Shown here: positions 47,444-55,959 of the stretch, one piece after another
Layout of the letters: each line of letters begins with the position of its first letter
Position numbering within the stretch: position 1 is the first letter of the stretch
Source: DASWJZ01 sp963720705
GTDB lineage: Bacteria > Pseudomonadota > Alphaproteobacteria > Rhizobiales > Afifellaceae
Direction: 5' to 3'
Assembly: GCA_963720705.1 (NCBI GenBank)
Contig: CAVRGJ010000002.1
Coordinates: 372,001 to 436,000 of the forward strand
DNA: 64,000 nucleotides
The notes under the pieces: generated by a model
What the model was told of the DNA's origin: nothing
The model's database searches: none
What the model saw: the letters and a program-made list of their open reading frames with translations, nothing else
Position numbers and translations under genes: made by a program

Positions 47444-47941
47444 TTGGTTTCGGACGGCCTTCGCTACGAAGCTTCTGCAGTGTCCCGGTTTCGTTTCTGC
47501 GGCACACGTTCTCCGATGTATGCCGCTGAAGCTCTGTTGCCGCTATTAAGTCAGAAGATGCATGGCGCGCTTCGCGTCGATGGGCTCTCTAGGGGCAGCG
47601 ATGCAACACAGATAATTTTGAAGCACTTTGGGTGCGAGTCGCGCTTGTTCGAGTCGAGCGAGGGCGTCGAGGAGATAGGCGTCCTTTTGCAAATTGTCGA
47701 TGACGTGCTCGACCGGAAGCAGGATGCTCGGAAAGGTCATGCGAATTTCATGAATTCCGTGGCGGCTAGAGACCATTTGGCCAGTTTACTGAAGTGGGAC
47801 TACCGGGAAACCTTCAAAAAGTCGCAATACCCATTGTGCCTCATGGCGGCTATTCGACTTAGCAAGGCCCGGGCCGCTAGGCTTGTCGGAGACTGGCCAA
47901 ATCCCACGATAGCCAAATGGCGAGTACAGCGCGGTTACTAA
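47444..47941 (+). CDS. Unknown protein with an isoprenoid-synthase-like motif
   Basis: A 165-residue frame (TTG 47444, open from 47426). It contains GVLLQIVDDVLDRKQDARKG, which looks like the second Asp-rich motif of trans-isoprenyl diphosphate synthases, in a helical context. The expected first DDxxD segment and most of the 300-residue fold are absent, and the 3' end overlaps an opposing frame. It may be the remnant of a class I isoprenoid synthase or a chance resemblance. Confidence 0.35.
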   Translation: MVSDGLRYEASAVSRFRFCGTRSPMYAAEALLPLLSQKMHGALRVDGLSRGSDATQIILKHFGCESRLFESSEGVEEIGVLLQIVDDVLDRKQDARKGHANFMNSVAARDHLASLLKWDYRETFKKSQYPLCLMAAIRLSKARAARLVGDWPNPTIAKWRVQRGY

Positions 47942-48430
47942 AAGGGCGGCGGACGGTCGGAGTTCGACCGTGACCATTGTGAGTACCGCGCAAACAGAAC
48001 AGTAATAGTAGCTAGCCACAAAGAAAGCCCGCGGCGCGTAGTTGCGAATTGGCACGCCGCGCGCTCCCGCCTCAAATGCCCGCAGAGACGCGAGCTGAGG
48101 ATGCCAGAACGTCAGCAGAAGCTCGACGACCGTGACCTGGGTCTCACCGGGACGAGCGTGGGCAAGAATACGGCCTATATAGAAAGAAACTATGTTTGCT
48201 AGGAAGGCCGACAAGAACCCGAAAGCGAGAATAAAGTAGTCGTGAGCTGCGAGCAGCCGTTGCGCGAGCAGACCGAAAGGAGAGAGAACGGGGTAACGCT
48301 GCTAATGAAGACCAGGCTTTCGGTCGCTATCGTCGCGACGAAGAGGTAACTGCGAGCCTCGAAGTATCGACCCTCGTCGAACAGGAAGATAGGAGAACAA
48401 CGTCAAGGCGAGCGCTGTAGCTTCTCGCAT
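47786..48430 (-). pseudogene. Decayed membrane-protein gene on the opposite strand
   Basis: From ATG 48430 (MREATALALTLFSYLP) the plausible product switches frame twice: FDEGRYFEARSYLFVATIAT then FGLLAQRLLAAHDYFILAFG and on through SAFLANIVSFYIGRILAHA to VELLLTFWHPQL. From about 48296 downstream the frame stays open to 47786. Four hydrophobic segments. The breaks fall near ccctcgtcgaacagg (48370-48385) and ggagagagaacg (48280-48295). Unknown family; part of the AT-richer island. Confidence 0.4.
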
Positions 48431-48580
48431 AGAGGCCGGGATTCGCGCGCATCGACCTGATGTATATGGCCGAAAGGATATGGCAGTCGAGACCGGTGCT
48501 TTCAACGTCCCTAATCCCCACATCCGCGTTGGCTCTAGCGAGAGGGGCGCCCGCCGTGCGCGCCGCTCCCTTGTGAGGCG

Positions 48581-48691
48581 CTATTCCAGCGCGCCGAGGA
48601 GGATCACGGCGCTGAGGCTCATCCAGAGGAGGGAACCGGCGAGAAGCGAGACGGCGGGTACCAAAGAGACGGCGCGACAGGGAAGCTCCAT
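48581..48691 (-). CDS. Possible 36-residue single-helix membrane peptide
   Basis: ATG 48691 lies three bases after the dapF stop on the same strand. The frame, MELPCRAVSLVPAVSLLAGS onward, ends LLGALE and is mostly one hydrophobic helix. Its high GC matches dapF and not the island, so it marks the island's right-hand border. Small size keeps confidence low. Confidence 0.32.
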   Translation of the reverse strand: MELPCRAVSLVPAVSLLAGSLLWMSLSAVILLGALE

Positions 48692-48693
48692 GA

Positions 48694-49715
48694 TCAAGCT
48701 GCGGCCTCCTCCCGGGTGAAGGCGCCGGTGTCGGGGTCGAAGGCGCCGGTGAACTCAAGCTCCGCCGGGCCGGTCATCCAGATGTGGTCGCGGGCGTCCC
48801 ATTCGATGAAGAGGTCGCCGCCGGGCAGCGTGACGGTGGCGGCGCGGCCGGTGCGCTTGGTGCGCGCGGCGCAGACGAGCGCGGCGCAGGCGCCGGTGCC
48901 GCAGGCGCGCGTCAGGCCGACGCCGCGCTCCCAGGTGCGGAGCTTTATCGCGTCGGGCGCGGTGACCTGCAGCCAGCGAGATGTTGGCGCGCTCCGGGAA
49001 GATCGGGTGGTTCTCCAAGCAGCGGCCCGAAGCGCGCGAGGTCGTAGGCGTCGACGTCGTCGACCCAGAAGATCGCGTGCGGATTGCCGATATTGGCGAC
49101 GGAGGGCGAGTGCAGGATCGGCGCGTCGATCGGCCCAATCTGCAGCTCGATCGCGCGCGTGTCGCGGAATTCTTCGGCGAGGGGGATGTCGGCCCAACCG
49201 AATTTCGGCACGCCCATGTCGACGGAGATGAGGTCGCGCGATTGAACACCACCACGGTCGTCATCGCCGGGCTTGACCCGGCGATCCATTCCGTCGCGGT
49301 CGAACCCTGCACGCGGCGGAACGGAATGGATGCCCGGATCAAGTCCGGGCATGACGACACTGGAAGAACGTTGCGGTCCAGGCCCCGCCGCCGGGCGGAC
49401 GAAGAGGAGGCCGACGACGGTCTCGATCGCGGCGGTGTCGCGGCCGGTCTCGTCCATGATCAGCCGGCCGACGCAGCGCGTGGCATTGCCGCAGGCTTCG
49501 ACCTCGCCGCCGTCGGCGTTGTCGATGCGCATGAAGGCGTCGGCGGGGGCGCGGCCCTTCTCGATGGTGATGAACTGGTCGAAGCCGACGCCCGACTTGC
49601 GGTCGGCAAGCGCGCGGATCACTTCGGGGCGCGGCCGAACGGGCGCGCTCCTCGCGTCAACGACCAGAAAATCGTTGCCGAGGCCGTTCATCTTGCGGAA
49701 CGGGATCATGGGCAT
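48694..49715 (-). pseudogene. dapF: Diaminopimelate epimerase with in-frame palindromic insert and two frame breaks
   Basis: The enzyme converts LL- to meso-diaminopimelate for lysine and peptidoglycan. The N-terminal lobe is intact with MNGLGNDFLVVDAR and the catalytic Cys in ACGNATRC. After TVVGLLFVR an insert of about 45 residues (VVMPGLDPG ... MDRRVKPGDDD) is read in frame, then DMGVPKFGWADIPLAEEF resumes. Near 49015 and 48972 single extra bases break the frame; correcting both gives ENHPIFPERANISL then VTAPDAIKLRTWERGVG and the second catalytic Cys in ACGTGACAAL. As given it cannot be made; dapF is normally essential. Confidence 0.9.
49259..49356. repeat. Dispersed palindromic element inserted in frame in dapF
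   Basis: Left arm cgtcatcgccgggcttgacc matches the element in mtaB; the right arm is ggatgcccggatcaagtccg then ggcatgacg, an imperfect inverse (cgtcatgcccggacttgatc). The 98-bp unit stays open in the dapF frame. The centre differs from the mtaB copy, so the two are relatives rather than identical copies. Confidence 0.9.
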
Positions 49716-49848
49716 GCGCGCGGCGCTCCGGATGCGGAAGCTATATGGCGGAAAGGGGCGGGGGGTTAAAGAGGGCTTTCCCGGCGGGCGCCGGCGGGGC
49801 TATTTTCCGTGACATCGGAGGCGCCTTCGCCGCCTTCAGGAGGGTTCG

Positions 49849-49992
49849 ATGGCCAAGGGACAGCAGCGCAGCACCAAGGAACAGAAAAAGAAGAAGAGCG
49901 TCGACAAGAAGGACAAGACGCCGCGCTATCTCAGGGCATCCGTGCCCGGCGCGATCGGCAAGGCGACGGCGGTCACAGAGCAGAAGAAGTAG
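49849..49992 (+). CDS. Small Lys-rich basic protein
   Basis: A 47-residue protein (MAKGQQRSTKEQKKKKSVDK onward, ending TAVTEQKK) with AGGAGGG six bases before ATG 49849. About one third Lys/Arg, no hydrophobic segment; probably nucleic-acid or ribosome associated. Similar short proteins are, to my memory, conserved in Rhizobiales. Confidence 0.68.
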   Translation: MAKGQQRSTKEQKKKKSVDKKDKTPRYLRASVPGAIGKATAVTEQKK

Positions 49993-49999
49993 AGGGCGC

Positions 50000-50239
50000 T
50001 CAGCGCTTCGGGCGGAAGGTCGAGCTCTGGCGGCTGTCGGCGTCGGCGGGCCGCGCGAGCGTGATCTGCCCGGTCGCAAGGATCACCTCGCGCGCAGTCG
50101 AGGTCGAGCCGACCTTGATCTCGTTGCCGACAAGGAAAGGGTTCGCGATGAGCTCCGACAGAAGCCCCTGTATGTCGTCGGCGGGGTGATCGATCAGAAT
50201 CGTCTCGCCGTTCGAAATCGTTAGTTCAAAGCGTGCCAT
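50000..50239 (-). CDS. Small conserved protein of unknown function
   Basis: A 79-residue soluble protein: MARFELTISNGETILIDHPA, then LLSELIANPFLVGNEIKVGS and REVILATGQITLARP. The beta-strand-rich pattern suggests a compact SH3- or Hfq-sized fold, without a recognised motif. It faces the Lys-rich protein gene and heads a run of small minus-strand genes up to rpsU. Confidence 0.65.
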   Translation of the reverse strand: MARFELTISNGETILIDHPADDIQGLLSELIANPFLVGNEIKVGSTSTAREVILATGQITLARPADADSRQSSTFRPKR

Positions 50240-50296
50240 GAAATGTCCTCGGGCCGGCGATTCGGGAGTGGACCTCGGAGGCTTTTACGCGCGGTC

Positions 50297-50587
50297 TCAG
50301 CGACGCGCGAGGGGGTAGCCGTCCTGCGCATAAAGCTCGCGGATGCCCTTGTGGTCGAAGCGCTCCTCGCGCACCTCCATCACCGCGCCGACGAGGAGCG
50401 GCGGCGGAATCTCCTCGACCGCGAAGCGGATCGCCTCCGCGGCGGTCGGGAAGCGGCGATAGGTGGTCGTATGCCGGCGCGCGGAGCGCGCATGCGTCAT
50501 GAACATCTCGGCCGGAGCCGAGTAGTCGAAATCTCCGCTCGGCCGCGCCGGGCTCTGGTCGACATTGGCCGGGCGACCGCGCGTCAT
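50297..50587 (-). CDS. Small conserved protein of unknown function
   Basis: A 96-residue protein with a polar N terminus and a core TTTYRRFPTAAEAIRFAVEE then LVGAVMEVREERFDHKGIRE, which looks like a small alpha/beta fold. Its start overlaps the stop of the next upstream gene (ATGA, 50584-50587). I do not recognise the family. Confidence 0.66.
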   Translation of the reverse strand: MTRGRPANVDQSPARPSGDFDYSAPAEMFMTHARSARRHTTTYRRFPTAAEAIRFAVEEIPPPLLVGAVMEVREERFDHKGIRELYAQDGYPLARR

Positions 50588-50781
50588 CCCACCGCCTCGA
50601 CGGCGGAGAGCTGGCTCTCCTTCGCGACCCGCTCGCGCGGGCCGGCGGCGCTTTGGATGCGGTACTGGCGGTCGCCCTGCTCTTCGGGAAGATGCGCAAC
50701 GACCTTGTAGATGCCGGCCGCGCCGCGCTCGATATTGGCGGCTGAGAAGAGCACGCGTTGGCCGACCTTGAACTTGTGCAT
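50584..50781 (-). CDS. Small conserved SH3-like protein
   Basis: A 65-residue protein, MHKFKVGQRVLFSAANIERG, then GIYKVVAHLPEEQGDRQYRI and RVAKESQLSAVE. The pattern of a strand-turn barrel (KVGQRVLF ... YKVVAHLP ... YRIQS) resembles small SH3/KOW-like domains in Rhizobiales, role unknown. Coupled to the following gene by a four-base overlap and 14 bases from rpsU. Confidence 0.68.
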   Translation of the reverse strand: MHKFKVGQRVLFSAANIERGAAGIYKVVAHLPEEQGDRQYRIQSAAGPRERVAKESQLSAVEAVG

Positions 50782-50795
50782 CTGGCTCTCCTTCG

Positions 50796-51050
50796 TTAGC
50801 GCCCGCGGCCGGTGAGCGGCACCTTGCGCTTCGGCATCGGCAGCAGCCCTTCGCGCTGCGCGAGCTTGCGCGCGGCCTTGCGCGAGCGCCGGATCGCCTC
50901 GCCCTTCTCGCGCGCCCGTTTCTCCGACGGCTTCTCGTAAGCCTTCCGCCGCTTCATCTCGCGAAACACGCCCTCGCGCTGCATCTTCTTCTTCAGCGCC
51001 TTTAGCGCCTGTTCGACGTTGTTATCGCGCACGAAGACCAGCAAGGGCAT
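50796..51050 (-). CDS. rpsU: 30S ribosomal protein S21
   Basis: An 84-residue basic protein with the S21 signature FVRDNNVEQALKALKKKMQR, EGVFREMKRRKAYEKPSEKR. The C-terminal Arg/Lys-rich extension is typical of alphaproteobacteria. The AGGAG is only one base from the ATG at 51050, so a start slightly downstream or upstream in frame is possible. Situated beside cspA, a frequent arrangement. Confidence 0.94.
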   Translation of the reverse strand: MPLLVFVRDNNVEQALKALKKKMQREGVFREMKRRKAYEKPSEKRAREKGEAIRRSRKAARKLAQREGLLPMPKRKVPLTGRGR

Positions 51051-51180
51051 TCTCCTCGAAATTGCATTGCGCGGGTGAGGCGCGGGGGTCGTCCGAAATA
51101 TCGCGGCCGCCGACTTGGTCGGCTGCCGCTTGTGTTTTGAAAGCGCGGGCCGCGCGAGCGGCGCGCCAGGCTTTGCAGCC

Positions 51181-51390
51181 TTAGGCCGGCTGCAGATTCG
51201 CCGCCGCCATCTTGCCGCTGCGGTTGTCGGTCTCCACGTCGAAGGAGATCTTCTGACCTTCGACGAGGTCGCGCATGCCGGCGCGCTCAATTGCGGTCGC
51301 ATGGACGAAGACGTCCTTGCTGCCGTCGTCCGGCTGGATGAAGCCGAAGCCTTTTTGGTTGTTGTAGAACTTTACGGTGCCCGTTTTCAT
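51181..51390 (-). CDS. Cold-shock protein (CspA family)
   Basis: A 69-residue cold-shock domain: TGTVKFYNNQKGFGFIQPDD with RNP1, and DVFVHATAIERAG with RNP2. It binds single-stranded RNA or DNA. The ATG at 51390 follows GGAACAACC. About 227 bp of untranslated sequence separate it from the next gene, room for the long leader many csp transcripts have; I saw no defined structure there. Confidence 0.95.
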   Translation of the reverse strand: MKTGTVKFYNNQKGFGFIQPDDGSKDVFVHATAIERAGMRDLVEGQKISFDVETDNRSGKMAAANLQPA

Positions 51391-51617
51391 GGGTTGTTCC
51401 TTCACTGAAGGTTGCACGTGCTCACGGCGCGCGAATGCCGCGGCCAAGAGCTCTATCGAGATTTGGAGAAGCTGAACGTGCGCCCGGCAGTGCCAAGGCA
51501 AAGGGCCCAGTTGTCCGGCCAAAGATCGATGGCTGAATATTGTGACCGATTGCGGTTTATTCAAGGCTCTGCCGGTTTTCGCCCGGAAAACCGCGGTATT
51601 TTGCAAGAAAATCGGAC

Positions 51618-52388
51618 CTACAAATCTCGCTCGCTACCTGCGTCGACCACGCCGGCGGCTGTCCAGCTCGGGCGAGATTTCATGCGCTCGTAGTAGGCGG
51701 CTACGTTCACGTTTTCGCCGTTCGACCACCATGGCGCAAAGCCATGCAGGCTGAAGCGGGCGAGGGCCGCGGTTGCAAACGCGTCGGCGAGCGTCCAATG
51801 CGACGCGCTGACGAACGGGCTCGCGTCGAGCGCGGCGTTCAGCCTCTCGACGACGGCGCGTGCCGCGCCGATGTAGCGTTCGACCTCCGCCGGGTCGGCC
51901 AGGATCTTCTGCAGCCGGGTATTGCCGGCGATGCGGCGGTCGAGCGCCTCGGCGCGCTCGGGATATCTCTCGCGCTCTTCGCGCAGGAATTTTCCGCGCG
52001 CGACAACGATCGGCGACGTGCCGTCGTCGTCAAGCCGGCGCGAATAGAGGAGCACGCCGTAGTGAAGCGCCATCACGTCGCGCATCGTCGCTTCCATCGC
52101 GGCGCGCGCCGAAGCGTCGGCAGGGATGAGCGGCGGGCCTTCGAAGTCGCGGTCGATGCGCGGCACGATATTCATCGTGTCGATGACGATTTCGTCGCCG
52201 AGGCGGAGCGTCGGCACCACGGCCTTCGGATTGAGCGCCGTGTACCAGGGCTCGAACTGCTCGGCCTTGTCCATGATGTCGATGGTCTGCCGGTCGTAGG
52301 CGACGCCCTTCTCGGCAAAGGTCAGCCTGACCATCTGGCAGCAGATCGAGGTCGGATAGTCGTAAAGGAGGGGCTTTTCCGCCAGCAT
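51618..52388 (-). CDS. Glutathione S-transferase family protein
   Basis: A 256-residue protein with an N-terminal thioredoxin-like domain (LYDYPTSICCQMVRLTFAEKG; VPTLRLGDEIVIDTMNI with the cis-Pro) and an all-helical C-terminal domain (WTLADAFATAALARFSLHGF). The catalytic position holds Ser/Ile-Cys-Cys, so a Ser- or Cys-type enzyme is likely. The substrate is unknown. Confidence 0.88.
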   Translation of the reverse strand: MLAEKPLLYDYPTSICCQMVRLTFAEKGVAYDRQTIDIMDKAEQFEPWYTALNPKAVVPTLRLGDEIVIDTMNIVPRIDRDFEGPPLIPADASARAAMEATMRDVMALHYGVLLYSRRLDDDGTSPIVVARGKFLREERERYPERAEALDRRIAGNTRLQKILADPAEVERYIGAARAVVERLNAALDASPFVSASHWTLADAFATAALARFSLHGFAPWWSNGENVNVAAYYERMKSRPSWTAAGVVDAGSERDL

Positions 52389-52485
52389 CGCGCAAGGCTA
52401 GCGCGGATCGGCGGGGCGAAGAAGACGGCTTGACCGACACGCCGCTCGAAGATTTCGTCGGCGTGCCTGGACGGAACAGACCCTC

Positions 52486-53313
52486 ATGAAGAGCGTTGCA
52501 AGATTTTCCCTGCCCGCCGCGCCGGCCCTCGCTCTCCTTTGCCTCGCCGCCCCGGCGGGGGCGGTCGAGATGCTGGACCTTTATCAGGCGCGGCCGATCG
52601 TGACGGGGATGGGAGAGGCGAACCGTGCAATCGGCTTCGCGCTGGCGTTCGAAGACGTGCTGATCAAGGTCTCAGGCGATGCGCGGCTTTTCGGCGACCC
52701 GCGGGCGGCCGCGATTGATCCCGCGCCGCTCGTCGCGTCCTTCACCTATCGCGACCGCATGGAGGGCATTCCGATCCACGACGAGCAGGGCTCGCATGAC
52801 CGCCCACATGACCTCACCGTCACCTTCGACCACGACAAGATCGACGCGGCGCTCAGATCGCTCGGCGACGAGCCGTGGACCGCGCCTCGACCGACGCTCG
52901 TCGTCGTTCTCGCCGTGACCAACGGCGACCGCAGCTTCATGCTCTCCGCCGACGGCGAGCATGGGATCGACATGCGCGGGTCGCTCGACAACGCTGCCTT
53001 TCTCGTCAACATCCCGACGAAGGTGCCAACCGAGGCGGCGCTCGACGCGGCGGGGCTTTCTGCCGCGGCGCTGCCCGCCACGGACATGGCGAAGCTCGAC
53101 GGGCTGGCGAAAGAAACGGGCGCCGACAAGGTAATCGCCGGCACGCTCGACTTTTCCGACCAGGCGCATGGCTGGCTTGTCGATTGGCGCATCCTTGGGG
53201 AAGACGGGAGAACCTACGAGTGGCGGCAGAAGGGCGTCAGCTTCGACGACGCGTTCCGCAACGCCCTGCGCGGCGCCGCGCAGGTGCTTTCGGGGCACGG
53301 GGAGCCGGACTAG
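52486..53313 (+). CDS. DUF2066 family exported protein
   Basis: A 275-residue protein with a signal peptide (APALALLCLAAPAGA), then the DUF2066-like region YQARPIVTGMGEANRAIGFA and LAFEDVLIKVSGDARL, a repeated alpha/beta pattern, and a C-terminal strand pair VDWRILGEDGRTYEWRQ. Members are periplasmic and uncharacterised. Monocistronic, convergent with the Bcr/CflA exporter gene. Confidence 0.8.
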   Translation: MKSVARFSLPAAPALALLCLAAPAGAVEMLDLYQARPIVTGMGEANRAIGFALAFEDVLIKVSGDARLFGDPRAAAIDPAPLVASFTYRDRMEGIPIHDEQGSHDRPHDLTVTFDHDKIDAALRSLGDEPWTAPRPTLVVVLAVTNGDRSFMLSADGEHGIDMRGSLDNAAFLVNIPTKVPTEAALDAAGLSAAALPATDMAKLDGLAKETGADKVIAGTLDFSDQAHGWLVDWRILGEDGRTYEWRQKGVSFDDAFRNALRGAAQVLSGHGEPD

Positions 53314-53359
53314 AGATGCGAACGGGGGAGGTTGATAGCATTGATGCTTCCGAACTCGG

Positions 53360-54565
53360 CTATTCCGCCGGGGCGGGGGCAAGCGTGCGGCGGCGGCCGA
53401 GGGTCAGGTGCGCGAGCACCAGAGCGCCGAGCGAGCAGGCCGCGATCGTCGACACCATCGGCAGCGCCGTGCCGTCGAAGAAGGCGCTGACGACGACGAT
53501 CATCGCCGCGCCCGTCAGCATCTGCAGGGTGCCTCCAAGCGCCGACGCCATGCCCGCGATCGGCCCGTGCGCGTCAAGCGCCAGCACCATGGTCGTCGGG
53601 ATGACGAGGCCGAGGAAGGCGAAGGAGCAGAAGAGCATCACGACCAAGACCGCGAGGCTGTCGACTCCGGCGAGCGTCACGCCCAAGAGCGCGACGGCGA
53701 TCGCCGCGTAGCAGGTCACCGCCGTCGTCACCACGCGCGCCATTCCGAAGCGCCCGCCGAGCCTTGCGGCGAACTGCGAGGAGCCGATGAAGCCGATGGC
53801 ATTCACGGAAAATGCGAGGCTGTACTCGGTCGGGGTCAGTCCGAAATGGTCGATATAGATGAAGGACGACGAGGCGAGGAACGCGAAGAAGCTCGACATG
53901 CCGAGCCCGGCGATGAAGGTCAGGCCGAGAAAATGCCGATCGCGGAGGAGCTTGCCGAAGCCGGCGGCGAGGCTGCCGACGCTGATGCGAATGCGATCCT
54001 TCGGGAGCCGCGTCTCCGGCTGGAAGAGCGCGAGCAGGATCAGACCGAGCGCGGCGGCGATGGTCACCGCGACGAAAACGGCGCGCCAGCCGAACGGCAC
54101 GATCAGCGCGCTTCCCGTGAGCGGCGCGAGGATCGGCGAGACGGAGAAGACGAGCATCATCAGCGCCATCAGCCGTGTCGCCTCGACGCCGGTGTGCATG
54201 TCGCGGACGATCGCGCGCGGGATCACCATCACCGCGGACGCGCCGACGCCCTGCAGCGTGCGGAAGGCGATGAGCCAGGCGATCGACGGCGCGAGCGCGC
54301 AGCCGACCGAGGCCGCGCCGAAAAGCGCCAGCCCGAAATAGAGCGGCGGCTTGCGGCCGACCATGTCGGACACCGGGCCGTAGACGATCTGGCAGACGCC
54401 GAACGCCACGAAGAAGACCATCAGCGTCATCTGCGTCGCGGCGGTCGAGGCCTTGAGACTCGTGGAGATCGTCGGCAGCGCCGGCAGATACATGTCGATC
54501 GCGAACGGCCCCACTGCGGCGAGGAGGCCGAGCACAATCGCGCTCTTAGCGAAGCTTGCACGCAT
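53360..54565 (-). CDS. Bcr/CflA family multidrug exporter (intact)
   Basis: A 401-residue 12-helix MFS exporter starting MRASFAKSAIVLGLLAAVG; the frame is open back to a TTG at 54622 but the extension is unconserved. MFS motif A is YGPVSDMVGRKPPLYFGLAL, and RTLQGVGASAVMVIPRAIVR is the Bcr/CflA helix 4 pattern. Proton-driven export of drugs such as bicyclomycin or chloramphenicol is known for relatives. It is the intact counterpart to the broken copy at 10838-12087. Confidence 0.92.
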   Translation of the reverse strand: MRASFAKSAIVLGLLAAVGPFAIDMYLPALPTISTSLKASTAATQMTLMVFFVAFGVCQIVYGPVSDMVGRKPPLYFGLALFGAASVGCALAPSIAWLIAFRTLQGVGASAVMVIPRAIVRDMHTGVEATRLMALMMLVFSVSPILAPLTGSALIVPFGWRAVFVAVTIAAALGLILLALFQPETRLPKDRIRISVGSLAAGFGKLLRDRHFLGLTFIAGLGMSSFFAFLASSSFIYIDHFGLTPTEYSLAFSVNAIGFIGSSQFAARLGGRFGMARVVTTAVTCYAAIAVALLGVTLAGVDSLAVLVVMLFCSFAFLGLVIPTTMVLALDAHGPIAGMASALGGTLQMLTGAAMIVVVSAFFDGTALPMVSTIAACSLGALVLAHLTLGRRRTLAPAPAE

Positions 54566-54716
54566 TTTCACGGCTTTCGGAGATTCTTGAGCCTTGGGAG
54601 GCGGACGCGCCTTTTGGCGCAATCCGCGGCGATGATCAAGCGGCGCAAGGATTGCGCCGACAGACTACTGACATTGCGCGTTTGAGAGGCGCAATTTGCT
54701 TTGGAATGTGGCGCGT

Positions 54717-55949
54717 TCATGCCGAAAGTTCCACCAAACGGCGCTTAAGAAAGCGCTGCTCCGGCTCCTGCCTCGCGAGCTTCAGGGCACGCTCGTAGGA
54801 TTCGTGCGCATCGGAGTTGCGGCCGAGTTGGCGCAGAAGGTCGGCGCGCGCCGAATGTGCGAGGTGATAGTCGGCGAGATCGCCGCGCTCGAGAATCGCG
54901 TCGATCAGGTCCAGGCCGGCGGCCGGCCCGTCGCGCATGGCGACCGCCACCGCGCGGTTGAGCGCGACGACCGGGGAGGGATCGGCGCGAAGGAGAAGAT
55001 CGTAGAGCGAGACGATCTCGGCTCCAGTCGGTTCTCTGCCGGCGTCGGCGGCGCGCGCATGCGCCGCCGCGATCGCCGCCTGCAGCGCGTAGGAGCCGAC
55101 GACTTTCGACGCGAAGGCGCGTTCCACGAGCGCCAGACCCTCCGCAATCCGCTCGCGGTCCCAGAGCGCGCGGTTCTGGTCGCCGAGCAGGATCAGCTCA
55201 CCCTCCGGCGACATCCGCGCGGCGCGGCGCAACTCGTGGATAAGCATCAGCGCGAGAAGTCCGAGCGCCTCGGGCTCGGGCATCAGGTCACAGAGCAGCC
55301 GGCCGAGGCGGATCGCTTCGCCGGAAAGGTCGTGACGGGTGAGCGACACGCCGGACGAGGCCGAATAGCCCTCGTTGAAAACGAGGTAGACGACCCGAAG
55401 CACGGCATCGAGCCGGTCGGGAAGCTCGGCGCGCGCTGGAACCTCATAGGGGATGTGCGCTTCCCTTATCTTCGCTTTGGCGCGGACGATCCGCTGCGCC
55501 ACCGTCGGTGCGGCAACGAGGAAGGCGCTTGCGATCTCCTCCGTGGTGAGCCCGCAGACCTCGCGAAGCGTCAGCGCGACCTGTGCGTCGGGCTGAAGCG
55601 CGGGATGGCAGCAGGTGAAGATCAGCCGCAGTCGGTCGTCAGGGATGTCCTCCTCCTTCAACGTTGCGGAGTCTTCCATCGCGCCCTCGATCTCCAGCGC
55701 TAGTTCCGCCTGCGCCGCATCGAAGCGCGCGCGTCGCCGGAGGCGGTCGATGGCCTTGAAGCGCCCGGCCGAGACGAGCCAGGCGAAGGGGCTCTTGGGT
55801 GTGCCCTCGCGCGGCCACTGATCCGCAGCGGCAAGGAATGCGTCGTGCAGCGCCTCCTCCGCGAGGTCGAAATCGCCGAGGAGGCGGATCAGCGTCGCCA
55901 GCACGCGCCGCGATTCGGCGCGATAGAGATGCTCGACGGAGGGGCACAT
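54717..55949 (-). CDS. ECF42-type RNA polymerase sigma factor
   Basis: A 410-residue protein: sigma regions 2 and 4 in the first 190 residues (AEEALHDAFLAAADQWPREG, then GLTTEEIASAFLVAAPTVAQ), followed by the DUF6596/TPR-like extension of ECF42 (VYLVFNEGYSASSG; LLLRADPSPVVALNRAVAVA). ECF42 factors lack an anti-sigma partner and sit next to YCII proteins, exactly as here (gap 10 bases). The regulatory signal is thought to pass through the C-terminal extension. Confidence 0.94.
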   Translation of the reverse strand: MCPSVEHLYRAESRRVLATLIRLLGDFDLAEEALHDAFLAAADQWPREGTPKSPFAWLVSAGRFKAIDRLRRRARFDAAQAELALEIEGAMEDSATLKEEDIPDDRLRLIFTCCHPALQPDAQVALTLREVCGLTTEEIASAFLVAAPTVAQRIVRAKAKIREAHIPYEVPARAELPDRLDAVLRVVYLVFNEGYSASSGVSLTRHDLSGEAIRLGRLLCDLMPEPEALGLLALMLIHELRRAARMSPEGELILLGDQNRALWDRERIAEGLALVERAFASKVVGSYALQAAIAAAHARAADAGREPTGAEIVSLYDLLLRADPSPVVALNRAVAVAMRDGPAAGLDLIDAILERGDLADYHLAHSARADLLRQLGRNSDAHESYERALKLARQEPEQRFLKRRLVELSA

Positions 55950-55959
55950 CGCCTGACGC

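Noticed and set aside
44562..49356. Insertion sequences at the palindromic elements
   Set aside because: The units are about 98 bp, carry no transposase and show no clear target duplication, so at most they are non-autonomous repeats.
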